Notes: generated by a model not told the origin, from the sequence alone. A stretch of DNA of 64,000 nt from JAQTTT01 sp041652755 (GCA_041652755.1 JBAZGS010000002.1:1-64000), one strand, 5' to 3'; shown: positions 17,456 to 26,733, counted from the stretch's first letter. Numbers and translations are program-made.

Positions 17456-18343
17456 CTATTGATTAACAATGCTAAGTTCCATATTGGATTCTAACATTGA
17501 TTTGAACATGTTAAGGTTAATTTCATTCAATAAGTTTATGAATTTTTTAGGATTAGGGCTTTCAAAGATGTTGCTAGCGCATCTCATTGAGCCAGTAAGC
17601 TGGGGATTTTTATACATTTTAACGCTGACTAAATCCATGCCATAATCTTGTGCTAAAATATTTTTCAAATCAACAGAGGCTTCGTTTATGAAAACTGTTT
17701 CATTAATATGATTTTTGGAAACGCTTAAGCAATTTGCAGGGTAATAATTGTAGCTAATGTGCTTTTCTTCATTAAAAAAAACAACATCAACGCCCCTATC
17801 TTTTATTTTTTTAAAGGACTCTTTGGAGCTGCTTTGGTAAAAATTTTGGTCAACAAAGAGTGTTTCATGCTCTCCGCTGTAAAAGCATGTCAAATCAATA
17901 TGCTTCAATTTTTTCCCGTTTTCTTTCCTTCCCATTTCTATGTTAAAAATATTGACTCCTGGCAATTGTTCTCTTGAAATCATTGCGTGATTGCCTATCA
18001 AATACTCGCTTAAAAATATGTTATTGCTGTCAACTGGGCTGCTGACACTATAGCCTCCTTCCCCAACATGAAACTCATTAGCATGGTCCTTTACAATAAT
18101 ATGTTTGTCTTTAAAATACAAAAACGAATCCCTTGGCCAAAAATAAATATTTGACAAATACACTGAAAAATTATTGGCATCTGTTTTGTTGCATAACGAG
18201 TTTTGATACTTTAGCATCTCAGAATTAGGCATGAATTCATGGCAATTAAATCCGTTATTCCTTATGATTTTTATCAAATCATCCCTTTCTTGTAAAGCAG
18301 TTGAATTCTTGGCTCCAGGTATCTTGCCGACAATTATTTCCAT
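17456..18343 (-). CDS. Guanidino-group modifying enzyme family protein (amidinotransferase/deiminase fold)
   Basis: The 295 residues resemble the arginine-modifying pentein fold shared by arginine deiminase, dimethylarginine hydrolase and agmatine deiminase. I see an N-terminal FWPRDSFLYF, a central KHIDLTCFY with the likely catalytic His and Asp, a repeat HETLFVDQNFY, and a C-terminal GSMRCASN whose Cys (about residue 255) is the expected nucleophile. The substrate is unknown. It is transcribed alone; the methyltransferase gene upstream is on the same strand, 39 bases away. Confidence 0.6.
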   Translation of the reverse strand: MEIIVGKIPGAKNSTALQERDDLIKIIRNNGFNCHEFMPNSEMLKYQNSLCNKTDANNFSVYLSNIYFWPRDSFLYFKDKHIIVKDHANEFHVGEGGYSVSSPVDSNNIFLSEYLIGNHAMISREQLPGVNIFNIEMGRKENGKKLKHIDLTCFYSGEHETLFVDQNFYQSSSKESFKKIKDRGVDVVFFNEEKHISYNYYPANCLSVSKNHINETVFINEASVDLKNILAQDYGMDLVSVKMYKNPQLTGSMRCASNIFESPNPKKFINLLNEINLNMFKSMLESNMELSIVNQ

Positions 18344-18382
18344 AGCAAGGTTTTTATTAAAAATTTTGATTTAAAAAATTAT

Positions 18383-19171
18383 TCATTTCCTTAAGATGTA
18401 AAATAATTCATTGGGTATGCTGAAGGATTCAATCGAGTATCCAAGCCTTTTTGACATCACTTCAAACCAAATCCTTCTCTTTCTTGTCATGGGTGCATTG
18501 CTGAGCGTTCGAGTGCTAAAGCTTGCAACAATGATTCGTGCAGGCACTAATTTTATAATGTCTTCAGTTAGCCTGTGGCTTTTGGTTCTTTCAAGTATTT
18601 CAAAAACTTTGAAAGCAAAGCAGTAGTCAAACATTTCATTAAATCCGTAATTTTTCAGGTTTGTTGCATCAAACACGTTTGCTTCGCCGCTCACCCCTTT
18701 TTGCTTGAAATACTCCCTGATTATTTTTAAGTCATTTTCATTAATGTCCAAAGCCAAATACTTTTTAGGCTTAACTTTCATGAACTCAATGCTTAAAGGA
18801 TTAAACCCGCAGCCTATGTCAATTATGCTTATGGGCCCATTTAAATCCTTGAATATTTTCAGGTAAACTTCCTTGTAATAAGGCAGCCTTTCCCTGCTGC
18901 TCTGATGGCTGAGCATTAAACCAAAGTAATCCTTTTTTTTGACAAGCCCTTCCCTGTCAATATTTGCATTATTGAATGCTCCGAACTGTCTTCTAAGCTG
19001 CGATCTGACTTTTTTTATAAACTCCTTGAACTCCTTTGATTTATACCTTTTCTCTTTGATTAATTTATCAACCTTTGAATTTAAATTTCTATTAATCTCC
19101 TTTAATGCAATGCTTTTGTCTATTCCGTTCAATTCCTTTTTTTTAAGCACTAAACCAATCACTTCTTCCAT
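18383..19171 (-). CDS. FmrO/ArmA-like 16S rRNA methyltransferase family protein
   Basis: The 262-residue protein has a helical basic N-terminus of about 85 residues, then HQSSRERLPYYKEVYLKIF, the SAM-binding motif IIDIGCGFNPLSIEF (about 116-130), an acidic LALDIN, and near the C-terminus ASFSTRTLSNAPMTRKRR. That order matches the FmrO/ArmA/Rmt group, which methylates the decoding-site guanosine (G1405) of 16S rRNA and in bacteria gives aminoglycoside resistance. In an archaeon the target is not known, and it may be a housekeeping rRNA enzyme. It is divergent from a small winged-helix gene. Confidence 0.7.
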   Translation of the reverse strand: MEEVIGLVLKKKELNGIDKSIALKEINRNLNSKVDKLIKEKRYKSKEFKEFIKKVRSQLRRQFGAFNNANIDREGLVKKKDYFGLMLSHQSSRERLPYYKEVYLKIFKDLNGPISIIDIGCGFNPLSIEFMKVKPKKYLALDINENDLKIIREYFKQKGVSGEANVFDATNLKNYGFNEMFDYCFAFKVFEILERTKSHRLTEDIIKLVPARIIVASFSTRTLSNAPMTRKRRIWFEVMSKRLGYSIESFSIPNELFYILRK

Positions 19172-19226
19172 AACAATATTTAATCACAACTTATTTAAAA
19201 TAATTCTTTTATCTATATTAGTTATC

Positions 19227-19457
19227 ATGAAATCAAAAGCTTACCCTTCAATTAAGCCTTATAAGGAAAAAAAAGACAAAAGCGCTGAGCTCTTATTATC
19301 AATGCTTAAACAAAACAAGCAAGTTAGCTTTGTTTCATTGTCAAATAAGTTAGGAAAAGATTTTGAAGAGATAAAAGATTTGCTTGCATTAATTGACAAA
19401 GACAAGCTGATAAAGATTGTTCACCCAGTCATTGGAGCGCCATACATTACTTTATAG
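19227..19457 (+). CDS. Small winged-helix-like protein, 76 aa
   Basis: I chose the ATG at 19227, with an AT-rich promoter (TTTAAAATAATTC) about 30 bases upstream; the longer frame runs antisense through the methyltransferase. The protein reads as three helices with a short wing (VSFVSLSNKLGKDFEEIKDLLALIDKDKLIKIVHP), so it is a candidate DNA-binding regulator. The PadR gene follows 39 bases later. Confidence 0.6.
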   Translation: MKSKAYPSIKPYKEKKDKSAELLLSMLKQNKQVSFVSLSNKLGKDFEEIKDLLALIDKDKLIKIVHPVIGAPYITL

Positions 19458-19496
19458 TAAAAACATATTTAAATAAATGATTAGTAATAAATTATC

Positions 19497-19802
19497 ATGA
19501 GCGATTTTTTAAAAGGAAACTTAAAATTGCTTGTCTTGACTTTATTATCAAAGCATTCTTTTCATGGCTACGCATTGTTCAAAGAGCTTGAAAAAGTTTA
19601 CAACTGGAAGCCTTCATGCGGAACATTATACCCTGTTTTGTCTGGCTTAGAGGAGGAAGGATGCATTGATAGCGCTTCAACAATCGAGTGCGGACGTTTT
19701 AAAAAAATTTATTCAATAAATAAGAAAGGCTCAGAGAAGCTTTCTGAACTAATCATGGACTTTAAGGAATCATTGCAAGTGCTGAAACTTAATGAGCTAT
19801 GA
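19497..19802 (+). CDS. PadR-family transcriptional regulator
   Basis: The 101 residues match PadR winged-helix proteins: LKLLVLTLLSKHSFHGYALFKELEK as helix 1-2, a WKPSCGTLYPVLSGLEEEGCI recognition helix, and the wing KKIYSINKKGSEKLSEL. PadR proteins usually respond to small aromatics or control exporters. An ABC exporter lies about 1.4 kb downstream, but no direct link is shown. Confidence 0.85.
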   Translation: MSDFLKGNLKLLVLTLLSKHSFHGYALFKELEKVYNWKPSCGTLYPVLSGLEEEGCIDSASTIECGRFKKIYSINKKGSEKLSELIMDFKESLQVLKLNEL

Positions 19803-19834
19803 TTAATTAAAAAAAATAATAAGATAATTTTTTA

Positions 19835-19984
19835 TTATTCAGTTGAGACTTTTTTTTCTTTGGATTTATTAAGCGATTTTTTTATTTTTTCCTGAATATT
19901 TGCCTTGCTTATTTCCTTAAGCTCTCTTCTTTGAAGCTTTCTCCTTACCCTATGAATCCTTTTATTGAAGACTTTCTTAGCCAT
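19835..19984 (-). CDS. Small basic protein, 49 aa
   Basis: This short frame starts MAKKVFNKRIHRVRRKLQ and continues with Lys/Arg/Glu-rich helical sequence to ...KKVSTE. Nearly half the residues are Lys or Arg, which suggests binding to RNA or DNA. The frame is intact from ATG to stop, with a TATA-like AT-rich stretch upstream. I do not recognise the family. Confidence 0.55.
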   Translation of the reverse strand: MAKKVFNKRIHRVRRKLQRRELKEISKANIQEKIKKSLNKSKEKKVSTE

Positions 19985-20100
19985 AGTTATAAATAGTGAA
20001 TTGATGCTTTTAAAAATTTATCCCTTAACTGATTATTTTTGCCACTAAATCAGTTTTATAAAGAAGAATTCTTAAAAGCTTAGCAAGAATAGAATTTGAT

Positions 20101-21192
20101 ATGGCAACACCTGAGGAGCAAATAGCTGAGATTGAGAAAGAGATTGCAAAAACCCAGAAAAATAAGGCAACAGACCATCATATTGGAAGCTTGTATGGAA
20201 AAATTGCAAAGCTTAAGGAATTAGCTGAGAAGAAAAAAAGCCAGGGAGCTATGGGAAAAGGGTATTTTATAAAAAAATCCGGAAATGCAACAATAGCTTT
20301 AGTGGGGTTTCCAAGCGTTGGAAAAAGCACTTTAATCAATAAGATAACTAATGTGAAATCAGAAGTTGCTGCCTACGAATTCACAACCCTGACAGCTATT
20401 CCAGGAATGATGAAATACAAGGATGCATATCTCCAAATTATTGACTTGCCAGGAATAATTGATGATGCAAGCAAGGGAAAAGGCAAAGGAACTGAAGTGC
20501 TCGGAGCTTCAAGGAATGCCGACTTAATAGTTATAATCTTGGATGCTAAAAAAACTGAAAAATTGGACATAATCAAAAAAGAGCTATACCTTGCGGGAAT
20601 CAGGCTTGATGCCAAGCCACCTAAGGTTATTTTTAAAAAAATGCCAAAAGGGGGAATAAACATCCAATCCACTTATGAGTTGACAAAGATTAGCGAAGAA
20701 ATAATACAGGAAATAATGAGGCAATATGGAATGGTTAATGCTGAAGTAATAATAAGGGAAGATGTTAGCATAAATGATTTTATAGATGCGTTGCTTGAAA
20801 ACAGGCATTATGTTTCTTCATTAATTGTCATCAACAAGTGCGATGAATTAAATAATCAGGAAATGCTTGAGCTGAAAAAAAGGTTTCCAAAAGCAATAAT
20901 GATAAGTGCTGAAAAAAATTTGGGCATTGAAAAATTAAAAGAGGAAATTTTTGAAAAAACAAGGATTATCAGGATTTTTTTAAAGCCAAGAGGAAAAGAG
21001 CCTGACATGAAAAACGCTTTGATTATGCACAAAGGTGACACAGTTTATGATTTGGCTTTAAAGATTCACAAGGATTTCATCCAATATTTCAAGTATGCCC
21101 AAGTGTGGGGCAAAAGCGCGAAATTTCCAGGGCAAAAACTAGGACTAAAGCATGAGCTGCTTGACAACGACATTGTCACAATCGCAATATAA
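20101..21192 (+). CDS. DRG-family GTPase (developmentally regulated GTP-binding protein)
   Basis: This is a translation-associated GTPase of 363 residues. The helical N-terminus (TPEEQIAEIEKEIAKTQKNKATDHHIGSLYGKIAKLK in segments) is diagnostic of DRG. The G domain has GFPSVGKSTLINKI, DLPGIIDDASKGKGKG, NKCDEL and ISAEKN, and the C-terminal TGS domain starts near residue 290. It probably acts on ribosomes. Confidence 0.93.
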   Translation: MATPEEQIAEIEKEIAKTQKNKATDHHIGSLYGKIAKLKELAEKKKSQGAMGKGYFIKKSGNATIALVGFPSVGKSTLINKITNVKSEVAAYEFTTLTAIPGMMKYKDAYLQIIDLPGIIDDASKGKGKGTEVLGASRNADLIVIILDAKKTEKLDIIKKELYLAGIRLDAKPPKVIFKKMPKGGINIQSTYELTKISEEIIQEIMRQYGMVNAEVIIREDVSINDFIDALLENRHYVSSLIVINKCDELNNQEMLELKKRFPKAIMISAEKNLGIEKLKEEIFEKTRIIRIFLKPRGKEPDMKNALIMHKGDTVYDLALKIHKDFIQYFKYAQVWGKSAKFPGQKLGLKHELLDNDIVTIAI

Positions 21193-21221
21193 ATAAATCA
21201 CCAGATACTGTTTTTTTAATT

Positions 21222-22208
21222 ATGGAAATAATAAGCGTAGTGGGCATAAAGAAATCTTTCAAGAAATATTCAAGAGAGCAGGGATTATGGAATGCTATTA
21301 AAAGTCTTTTTCATAGGGAATATGAAACTGTTGATGCAATCAAAAAAGTAAGCTTTAGTGTAGAGAAAGGAGAAATAATTGGGTACTTAGGTCCAAATGG
21401 TGCAGGAAAGTCCACTGTGATTAAGATGCTTACAGGAATACTTTACCCTGACATTGGTTCCATTAAAGTTTTAGGATACATTCCTTTTGAAGACAGGGAA
21501 AAATATGTTCAAAACATTGGTGTGGTAATGGGGCAAAAAAGCACTCTCCAATGGAATCTTCCTGCTGTTGATAGTTTCTATTTAAGCCAAGCAATTTATC
21601 AAATTCCTAAAAAAGATTTTGAAAAAAACTTAAATGAATTAACTGAAGCTTTAGAAGTAAAAAAAATTTCAAAAACTCTTGTCAGAAACTTATCGTTGGG
21701 CGAAAGGATGAAATGCGAATTCATTAATTGCATGCTTCATAATCCGAAAATAATATTTTTAGATGAGCCAACAATAGGGCTAGACATTGTTGCCAAGGAA
21801 AAAATAAGGAATTTTATAAAAAAAGTAAACCAAGAAAGAGGCACCACTGTAATTCTCACAACCCATGATATTGATGATGTTGAAGCCTTATGCCATAAAA
21901 TAATAATAATTGACAAGGGAATACATGTTTATGAAGGAAGCATTGAGAATTTGAAAAAGAAATTTGTAAGCTACAAGGACTTAACTTTGGAATTTGAAAG
22001 AAAAATAGGGAAAATCAAAATTAAAGATTGTGAAATAATTTTTAATAAAGGATATAAAGTTAAAATACGAGTTGATACAACAAAATCTAATCCCACCACT
22101 GTTATAAAAAAATTAATTGAAAAATATCCAGTCATTGACATCAATGTTGATGATGAAAGCGTTGAAAGTATTATTAAAAAGATTTATCTGAGCAAAAATG
22201 ACAAATAA
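21222..22208 (+). CDS. ABC-2 type exporter ATP-binding subunit
   Basis: The 328 residues include an N-terminal segment (EQGLWNAIKSLFHREYETVDAIKKVSF) typical of this exporter group. Walker A is GPNGAGKSTVIKML, the signature is LSLGERMKCEF, Walker B is IIFLDEPTIGLD, and the switch His is in TTHDIDD; a C-terminal regulatory domain begins near residue 240. Its stop overlaps the start of the first permease gene, so the three genes form an exporter operon. Confidence 0.93.
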   Translation: MEIISVVGIKKSFKKYSREQGLWNAIKSLFHREYETVDAIKKVSFSVEKGEIIGYLGPNGAGKSTVIKMLTGILYPDIGSIKVLGYIPFEDREKYVQNIGVVMGQKSTLQWNLPAVDSFYLSQAIYQIPKKDFEKNLNELTEALEVKKISKTLVRNLSLGERMKCEFINCMLHNPKIIFLDEPTIGLDIVAKEKIRNFIKKVNQERGTTVILTTHDIDDVEALCHKIIIIDKGIHVYEGSIENLKKKFVSYKDLTLEFERKIGKIKIKDCEIIFNKGYKVKIRVDTTKSNPTTVIKKLIEKYPVIDINVDDESVESIIKKIYLSKNDK

Positions 22209-22995
22209 ATATGTTGAATTTTTTAAAATGGAAATAAAAGAAGACTTGTCCGATAGGTCAAGATTTCTTATTTGGATTATTTCAAAACCCATATTCATGC
22301 TTATAAATGTAATAATTTGGACTGCAATATTTTCAAACTCTTCTAATTCAACAATAGGAGGTTTCAGTGTTGAACAAACCATCAATTATTTTTTGTTTCA
22401 ATCAATTTTTGCAAGTTTAGTTTTTAACAATCTAAGCGAAAGAATGGGCAACAGAATTTATTCAGGAGAACTTTCAACTACTTTATTAAAACCTGTTAAC
22501 ATAGGCATAAGTTTAACTTCTAAAGCTTTAGGTGGAAGAGTTTTTTCATTTTTTTATGAATCACTTCCCACATTATTAATAGGATTAATATTTTTTAATT
22601 TTAAAATTTACAGCTTTCCAATGCTACTAATTTCAATTTTTAGCTTATTTTTAGGACTGTTAATCAACTGTTTTTTTTCATTGTCCTGGTCAATTATGTA
22701 TTTTAAAATGCTTAATCATTGGCCTTTTGAAAGAATAAAAAGATTCGTAATATCTTTTGTATCAGGATTTTACATTCCTCTCAATTTTTTGCCTTTAATT
22801 TTTCAAAACGTTTTGAAATACTTGCCTTTTAATTATTTCTCATTTGAAGCAACTAGAATTTTTTTAAACCTATATTCTTACAGTCAAGTTTTTCAAATAT
22901 TATTAATTCAAATATTTTGGGTAATATTATTATATTTAATGTTTAATTTTTTGTTCAAAAAAGTTGTTAAAAAATTTGAAGGTGTTGGCTCATGA
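22198..22995 (+). CDS. ABC-2 type exporter permease, subunit 1
   Basis: This is a six-helix membrane protein of 265 residues. The layout is a cytoplasmic start (KYVEFFKMEIKEDLSDRSRF), membrane segments, a GNRIYSGELSTTLLKPVNIG loop and further segments. The pattern GELSTTLLKP matches the ABC-2 permease family found as pairs with this ATPase type. The transported substrate is unknown. It overlaps both neighbours by a few bases. Confidence 0.85.
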   Translation: MTNKYVEFFKMEIKEDLSDRSRFLIWIISKPIFMLINVIIWTAIFSNSSNSTIGGFSVEQTINYFLFQSIFASLVFNNLSERMGNRIYSGELSTTLLKPVNIGISLTSKALGGRVFSFFYESLPTLLIGLIFFNFKIYSFPMLLISIFSLFLGLLINCFFSLSWSIMYFKMLNHWPFERIKRFVISFVSGFYIPLNFLPLIFQNVLKYLPFNYFSFEATRIFLNLYSYSQVFQILLIQIFWVILLYLMFNFLFKKVVKKFEGVGS

Positions 22996-23783
22996 ATAAA
23001 TATGCTGATTTATTTTTTAGAAGCATTTCAATGGATTTTAGCTATTTTTTTTCCCATAAGCAAGCCACGTTTTTCCAGTTCCTTGCTGACTTTTTTGAAT
23101 TCTTCCTGCAGCCATTGATTCTTTTTTTTATCTATGAAATAAGCAGTGGATTCGTTGGTTGGAACATTAATGAAATGTTTTTTTTAATAGCCACTGCAAA
23201 GATTTCATTAAGCCTGGCAGGTTCAAGCGTTTTAGGAATAATATTCTCAAATTCTTGGAAGATAGAATCAGGAAATTTTCATCAAACATTGCTAAAACCA
23301 TTCAATACAATAATCTATATGATAATTACTTCAATTAATGCTCATTGGATAATGGATATAACAGTGGGAGTAATATTATTGGTTTATTCAATAATTAAAT
23401 TAAACCTTGTAATAACTGTTGCGGGAGTATTATCTTATGTTTATTTATTATTAATCTCCCTTCTTTGCTATTATGGAATTGCTGGTTTAATAATGAATTT
23501 CTTGTTCAAAAATCCAAGATCAAGCAACATTATGGATTTATTTTTCTCATTCACAAGATTTTCAAACTACCCCATAAATATTTATCCTAATGCTTTAAGA
23601 TTCATTTTAACTTTTATTTTGCCTGTTGCATTATCAAGTTATTATCCTGCAAGTTATTTTTTAGGAAAAGTAAATGATTTTAATTTATTAATCATTTTTT
23701 CATTAATAGGTATTAGTTTTGCAGTTATTGGAACAATTGCATTAAAGAACGGGATAAAAAATCATGTGAGTTTTGGTGGATGA
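22992..23783 (+). CDS. ABC-2 type exporter permease, subunit 2
   Basis: This is a paralogue of the preceding permease: 263 residues, six predicted membrane segments, and the corresponding loop ESGNFHQTLLKPFNTI. Together with subunit 1 and the ATPase it would form a heterodimeric exporter in the cytoplasmic membrane. It starts in an ATGA overlap with subunit 1. Confidence 0.85.
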   Translation: MNKYADLFFRSISMDFSYFFSHKQATFFQFLADFFEFFLQPLILFFIYEISSGFVGWNINEMFFLIATAKISLSLAGSSVLGIIFSNSWKIESGNFHQTLLKPFNTIIYMIITSINAHWIMDITVGVILLVYSIIKLNLVITVAGVLSYVYLLLISLLCYYGIAGLIMNFLFKNPRSSNIMDLFFSFTRFSNYPINIYPNALRFILTFILPVALSSYYPASYFLGKVNDFNLLIIFSLIGISFAVIGTIALKNGIKNHVSFGG

Positions 23784-23786
23784 ATA

Positions 23787-24137
23787 ATGGCTTCAAAAGT
23801 AACAGAATACGCATTAATGCTTTTTTTTGCATTTGTATCAATGGTTGTATTATATTTAATCTATTTAGGGTTAATTAACTCCCAAAAAATGGTTCAAAAT
23901 CAGGTTAATGAAGAGGAATACAAGTCACAGTGCAATTGCTTTCAAGTTGCAGGGCTCACTGATAAAGAGATAGTAATAAGGAATGTCATGTGCGATTATG
24001 TCAGTTCTCTGACCATTTCATGGCCTGATTATGAGATTTTTTACAATGAAACCCTTATTAAAGGGGATGTGATAATTTTTCCCCATAATTCAACGCATAA
24101 AGATGAATATATTTTGTATTACAATGACTGCAAATAA
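23787..24137 (+). CDS. Hypothetical single-span membrane protein
   Basis: The 116-residue protein begins three bases after the permease stop. A membrane segment covers about residues 8-30 (LMLFFAFVSMVVLYLIYLGL), followed by a Cys-containing soluble domain (CNCF; NVMCDY). It may be a pilin-like or exporter-associated surface protein, but nothing in the sequence confirms either. Confidence 0.6.
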   Translation: MASKVTEYALMLFFAFVSMVVLYLIYLGLINSQKMVQNQVNEEEYKSQCNCFQVAGLTDKEIVIRNVMCDYVSSLTISWPDYEIFYNETLIKGDVIIFPHNSTHKDEYILYYNDCK

Positions 24138-24172
24138 AAACTTTTTAAAGACTTAAATATAATTCAATATCT

Positions 24173-24538
24173 ATGGCTGATGAGTTTGATGAGGAATTTA
24201 ATGAGGAATTTGAAAAAAACGAACAAGAAACCGCTAATTCCCAAAATCCTGATGAAATAATGAGGGTAAGAACTCCTAGGGGAAAAGAAGTGCTAGGAGT
24301 GGTTGAGCAATTACTCGGGCTTAGAAAAATGTATGTAAGATGCATTGATGGTCAAACAAGGCTGTGCAGGGTTCCAGGAAGGTTAAGAAGAAGCATGTGG
24401 GTTAAAAACGGTGATGCAGTGATTGTTGAGCCATGGGAATATGACCTAGACAAAGGGGATATCATTTTCACTTACAGAAAAGGCCAGGTTGAATGGCTAA
24501 GAAAGAAAGGCTTCTTGAAAGACTTGGAAGAGTTTTGA
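24173..24538 (+). CDS. eif1a: Translation initiation factor aIF1A
   Basis: This OB-fold factor binds the ribosomal A site during initiation. The 121 residues carry an acidic N-terminal tail (DEFDEEFNEEFEKNEQE) longer than in most archaea, then IMRVRTPRGKEVLGVVEQLLG, MYVRCIDGQTRLCRVPGRLRR and WVKNGDAVIVEPWEYD. The upstream TATA-like AAAAACTTTTTAAAG supports a leaderless start. Confidence 0.95.
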   Translation: MADEFDEEFNEEFEKNEQETANSQNPDEIMRVRTPRGKEVLGVVEQLLGLRKMYVRCIDGQTRLCRVPGRLRRSMWVKNGDAVIVEPWEYDLDKGDIIFTYRKGQVEWLRKKGFLKDLEEF

Positions 24539-24606
24539 AAAAAAAACTAATTTATTTTTCTTTATTCGAAAGGTTTAAAATTAAAATAATTTAAGAAAAC
24601 TATGAA

Positions 24607-25017
24607 ATGCTTGAGTTTTATTTGCTTAATATAACAAAAAATACTAGCCCTTTTTTTATTTACCATAAAGAAGGATTAGTTTCTAGTAAAAAAGTTGATT
24701 TCATGCAATGCGAATTTGAAGGGGTTAATTGCGTGATTAATTCAATAACCGGCTCAAGCTTTAATTCAATAATTCTCGATAATGGCTATTTGATTCAGAA
24801 AAAAAGGAATTACTTGAATAAAGGCATTGTTTATGAATTATCATTCATTGAGGGTTATTTTTCAAACAATACTAGTGCGAATGAGCTAAGCAGCGCAAAA
24901 AGAAAACTAAGCATGCACATGAAAAAGTTTGATGAAATCTTTAAAGAGTCAATTTTTGAGCTATTAGCTCCTAATGAAAGATTCAAAGAATTCAGGCAAT
25001 ATTTGTTAAATCAATAA
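24607..25017 (+). CDS. Hypothetical protein, 136 aa
   Basis: I recognise no family. The N-terminal half looks like a beta-sheet domain (LEFYLLNI, VNCVINSITG), and the C-terminal half is helical and charged (ELSSAKRKLSMHMKKFDEIFKESIFELL). Its start lies after a separate AT-rich promoter, so it is not obviously in the aIF1A operon. Confidence 0.6.
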   Translation: MLEFYLLNITKNTSPFFIYHKEGLVSSKKVDFMQCEFEGVNCVINSITGSSFNSIILDNGYLIQKKRNYLNKGIVYELSFIEGYFSNNTSANELSSAKRKLSMHMKKFDEIFKESIFELLAPNERFKEFRQYLLNQ

Positions 25018-25090
25018 AATCTATTTTTTAAAAAGATTTATAAAAAATATTAACTTACACAAATAATAATATTAACTGGTGGGCTTTTTA

Positions 25091-26005
25091 ATGAAATATT
25101 CAAACATAGGTTACAATCCTAAAGAAAATCTATACATTGTTGATGATATTTTAAAAACAAGAGGGCCCCTTAATGTGGGCTTTCAGATAACTCGCAAGTG
25201 CAACTTAAAATGCATTTATTGCTCAGAAGCCTCCAATCTTCCTGATTTAAGCTATGAACAAATAAAAAAAGGCTTGATAAATTTAAGAGATGCCAAAGTT
25301 TTGAAGGTTAACATTACAGGAGGGGAAGCTTTATGCAGAAAAGATTTTGTTGATATTGTTGATTTATCAAAGGATTTAGGTTTTCATGTTGCAATTGATT
25401 CAAACGCCACCCTTGTTAGCGATGAAATAGCTGATTCTTTAAGCGGCAAGCTAATTTATTTCGAATCCACAATAGATGGAACTCCAAAGACTCATAACAG
25501 AGTCAGGGGAAGATATGATGATGTTATTAAAGGCATAAAAAAGATTGCAGAAAGAAAAATTCCACTTTACTTGGCAATGGTTCTTTTGGGAAAATCTTTG
25601 GATGATGCAAAGCATGTTTTAAAGATGGGCCACGAGCTTGGCGCAAAATATGTGAAATATTTAACTCCAATCCCTAAAGCAAGGGGAAAAGAGTTGCCAG
25701 ATGAGTATTTAAATAATATTTTTTTGGAGGATATTTGGCAAAATGTTTGCGAGTTCAAGGAAAAAGAAGGGCTTAGCCCTTTAATCAGTTTGGCTGATTG
25801 GAGTAAAATTGGCAAGGGCTCAGTAATCCTTGTTAATTCAAATGGAGAGATGGTGGGTTCGCCTTCAATTGGAGAGCCTGGCTGCGTTACTCCTTTGGGA
25901 AATATTTTAAAAGAATCAGTGGAAAATCTGTGGAAAAATTATCCTTATAAAATTAATCATGTAAACAAATACACTGGCAAGACTATGAGAATCCTTCAGC
26001 ACTAA
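25091..26005 (+). CDS. Radical SAM protein
   Basis: I preferred the ATG at 25091: a GGTGG ribosome-binding sequence at 25078-25082 is well spaced for it and overlaps the alternative GTG. The 304 residues have QITRKCNLKCIYCSEAS (4Fe-4S CxxxCxxC), then the SAM-binding NITGGEALC. There is no Cys-rich SPASM tail, although SIGEPGCVTPLGNILKESV echoes that region. It belongs to the broad group of heme/peptide-modifying radical SAM enzymes; the substrate is unknown. Confidence 0.85.
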   Translation: MKYSNIGYNPKENLYIVDDILKTRGPLNVGFQITRKCNLKCIYCSEASNLPDLSYEQIKKGLINLRDAKVLKVNITGGEALCRKDFVDIVDLSKDLGFHVAIDSNATLVSDEIADSLSGKLIYFESTIDGTPKTHNRVRGRYDDVIKGIKKIAERKIPLYLAMVLLGKSLDDAKHVLKMGHELGAKYVKYLTPIPKARGKELPDEYLNNIFLEDIWQNVCEFKEKEGLSPLISLADWSKIGKGSVILVNSNGEMVGSPSIGEPGCVTPLGNILKESVENLWKNYPYKINHVNKYTGKTMRILQH

Positions 26006-26040
26006 ATGTTTTTATTAAGGCCTATTGTTAAATTAATCAT

Positions 26041-26733
26041 ATGACTAAGGAGATTTACAAGGTTTACAATGAAGTTTTTGATGCAAGGACTCTTAAAGTG
26101 CTTGAAAAGATGAGAAATGAGAACTATGAAGAGTTAGAAGCATGCATTAGCACTGGAAAGGAAGCTAATGTTTTTAGGGCAACCACTAAGAATGGCTTTG
26201 TTGCAATTAAGATTTTTAGAACTTACACTTCAAGCTTTGATAAAATGACTCCTTATATCTTAGGCGACCCAAGATTTAGCCATGTTAGCAAAAAAAAGCA
26301 TGAAATAGTTTATTTATGGGCAAGAAAAGAGTTTCGGAATTTATCCAAAGCCTTTGAAGCTGGTGTTCGTGTGCCAAAACCTTTGGCTTGCATTCAAAAT
26401 GTCTTAATAATGGAATTCATAGGAGAAAAGGGTATGGCTTCGCCATTACTAAAAGATGTTAATTTAGAAAATCCTCAAAAATATTATAATGAAATAATTG
26501 AGGGCATGAAAAAACTGTACAAGGCAAACTTAATTCATGCGGATTTGTCAGAATTCAACATCTTAGACTACAAGCATAAGCCAGTTTTCATTGATATGGG
26601 GCAAAGCGTTTTAAAAGAGCATCCTAATTCCATGAATTTTTTGAAAAAAGACTTAGCAAATATTAACAAGTTTTTTGAAAGAAAATGCAAAACAATCACT
26701 TTTGAAGGGTTCATGAAAAAAGTCGAGAAATAA
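26041..26733 (+). CDS. rio1: RIO1-type serine/threonine protein kinase
   Basis: The Rio1 kinase/ATPase acts in small-subunit maturation. The 230 residues show CISTGKEANVF as the ATP loop, VAIKIF with the Lys, LIHADLSEFNIL as the catalytic loop and FIDMGQSV as the metal motif. Linkage to aIF1A and the KH protein is common in archaea and supports a ribosome biogenesis role. Confidence 0.93.
   Translation: MTKEIYKVYNEVFDARTLKVLEKMRNENYEELEACISTGKEANVFRATTKNGFVAIKIFRTYTSSFDKMTPYILGDPRFSHVSKKKHEIVYLWARKEFRNLSKAFEAGVRVPKPLACIQNVLIMEFIGEKGMASPLLKDVNLENPQKYYNEIIEGMKKLYKANLIHADLSEFNILDYKHKPVFIDMGQSVLKEHPNSMNFLKKDLANINKFFERKCKTITFEGFMKKVEK

Noticed and set aside
18939..19226. N-terminal extension of the small winged-helix gene
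   Set aside because: The upstream frame runs antisense through the methyltransferase. A good start with a TATA-like promoter is at 19227.
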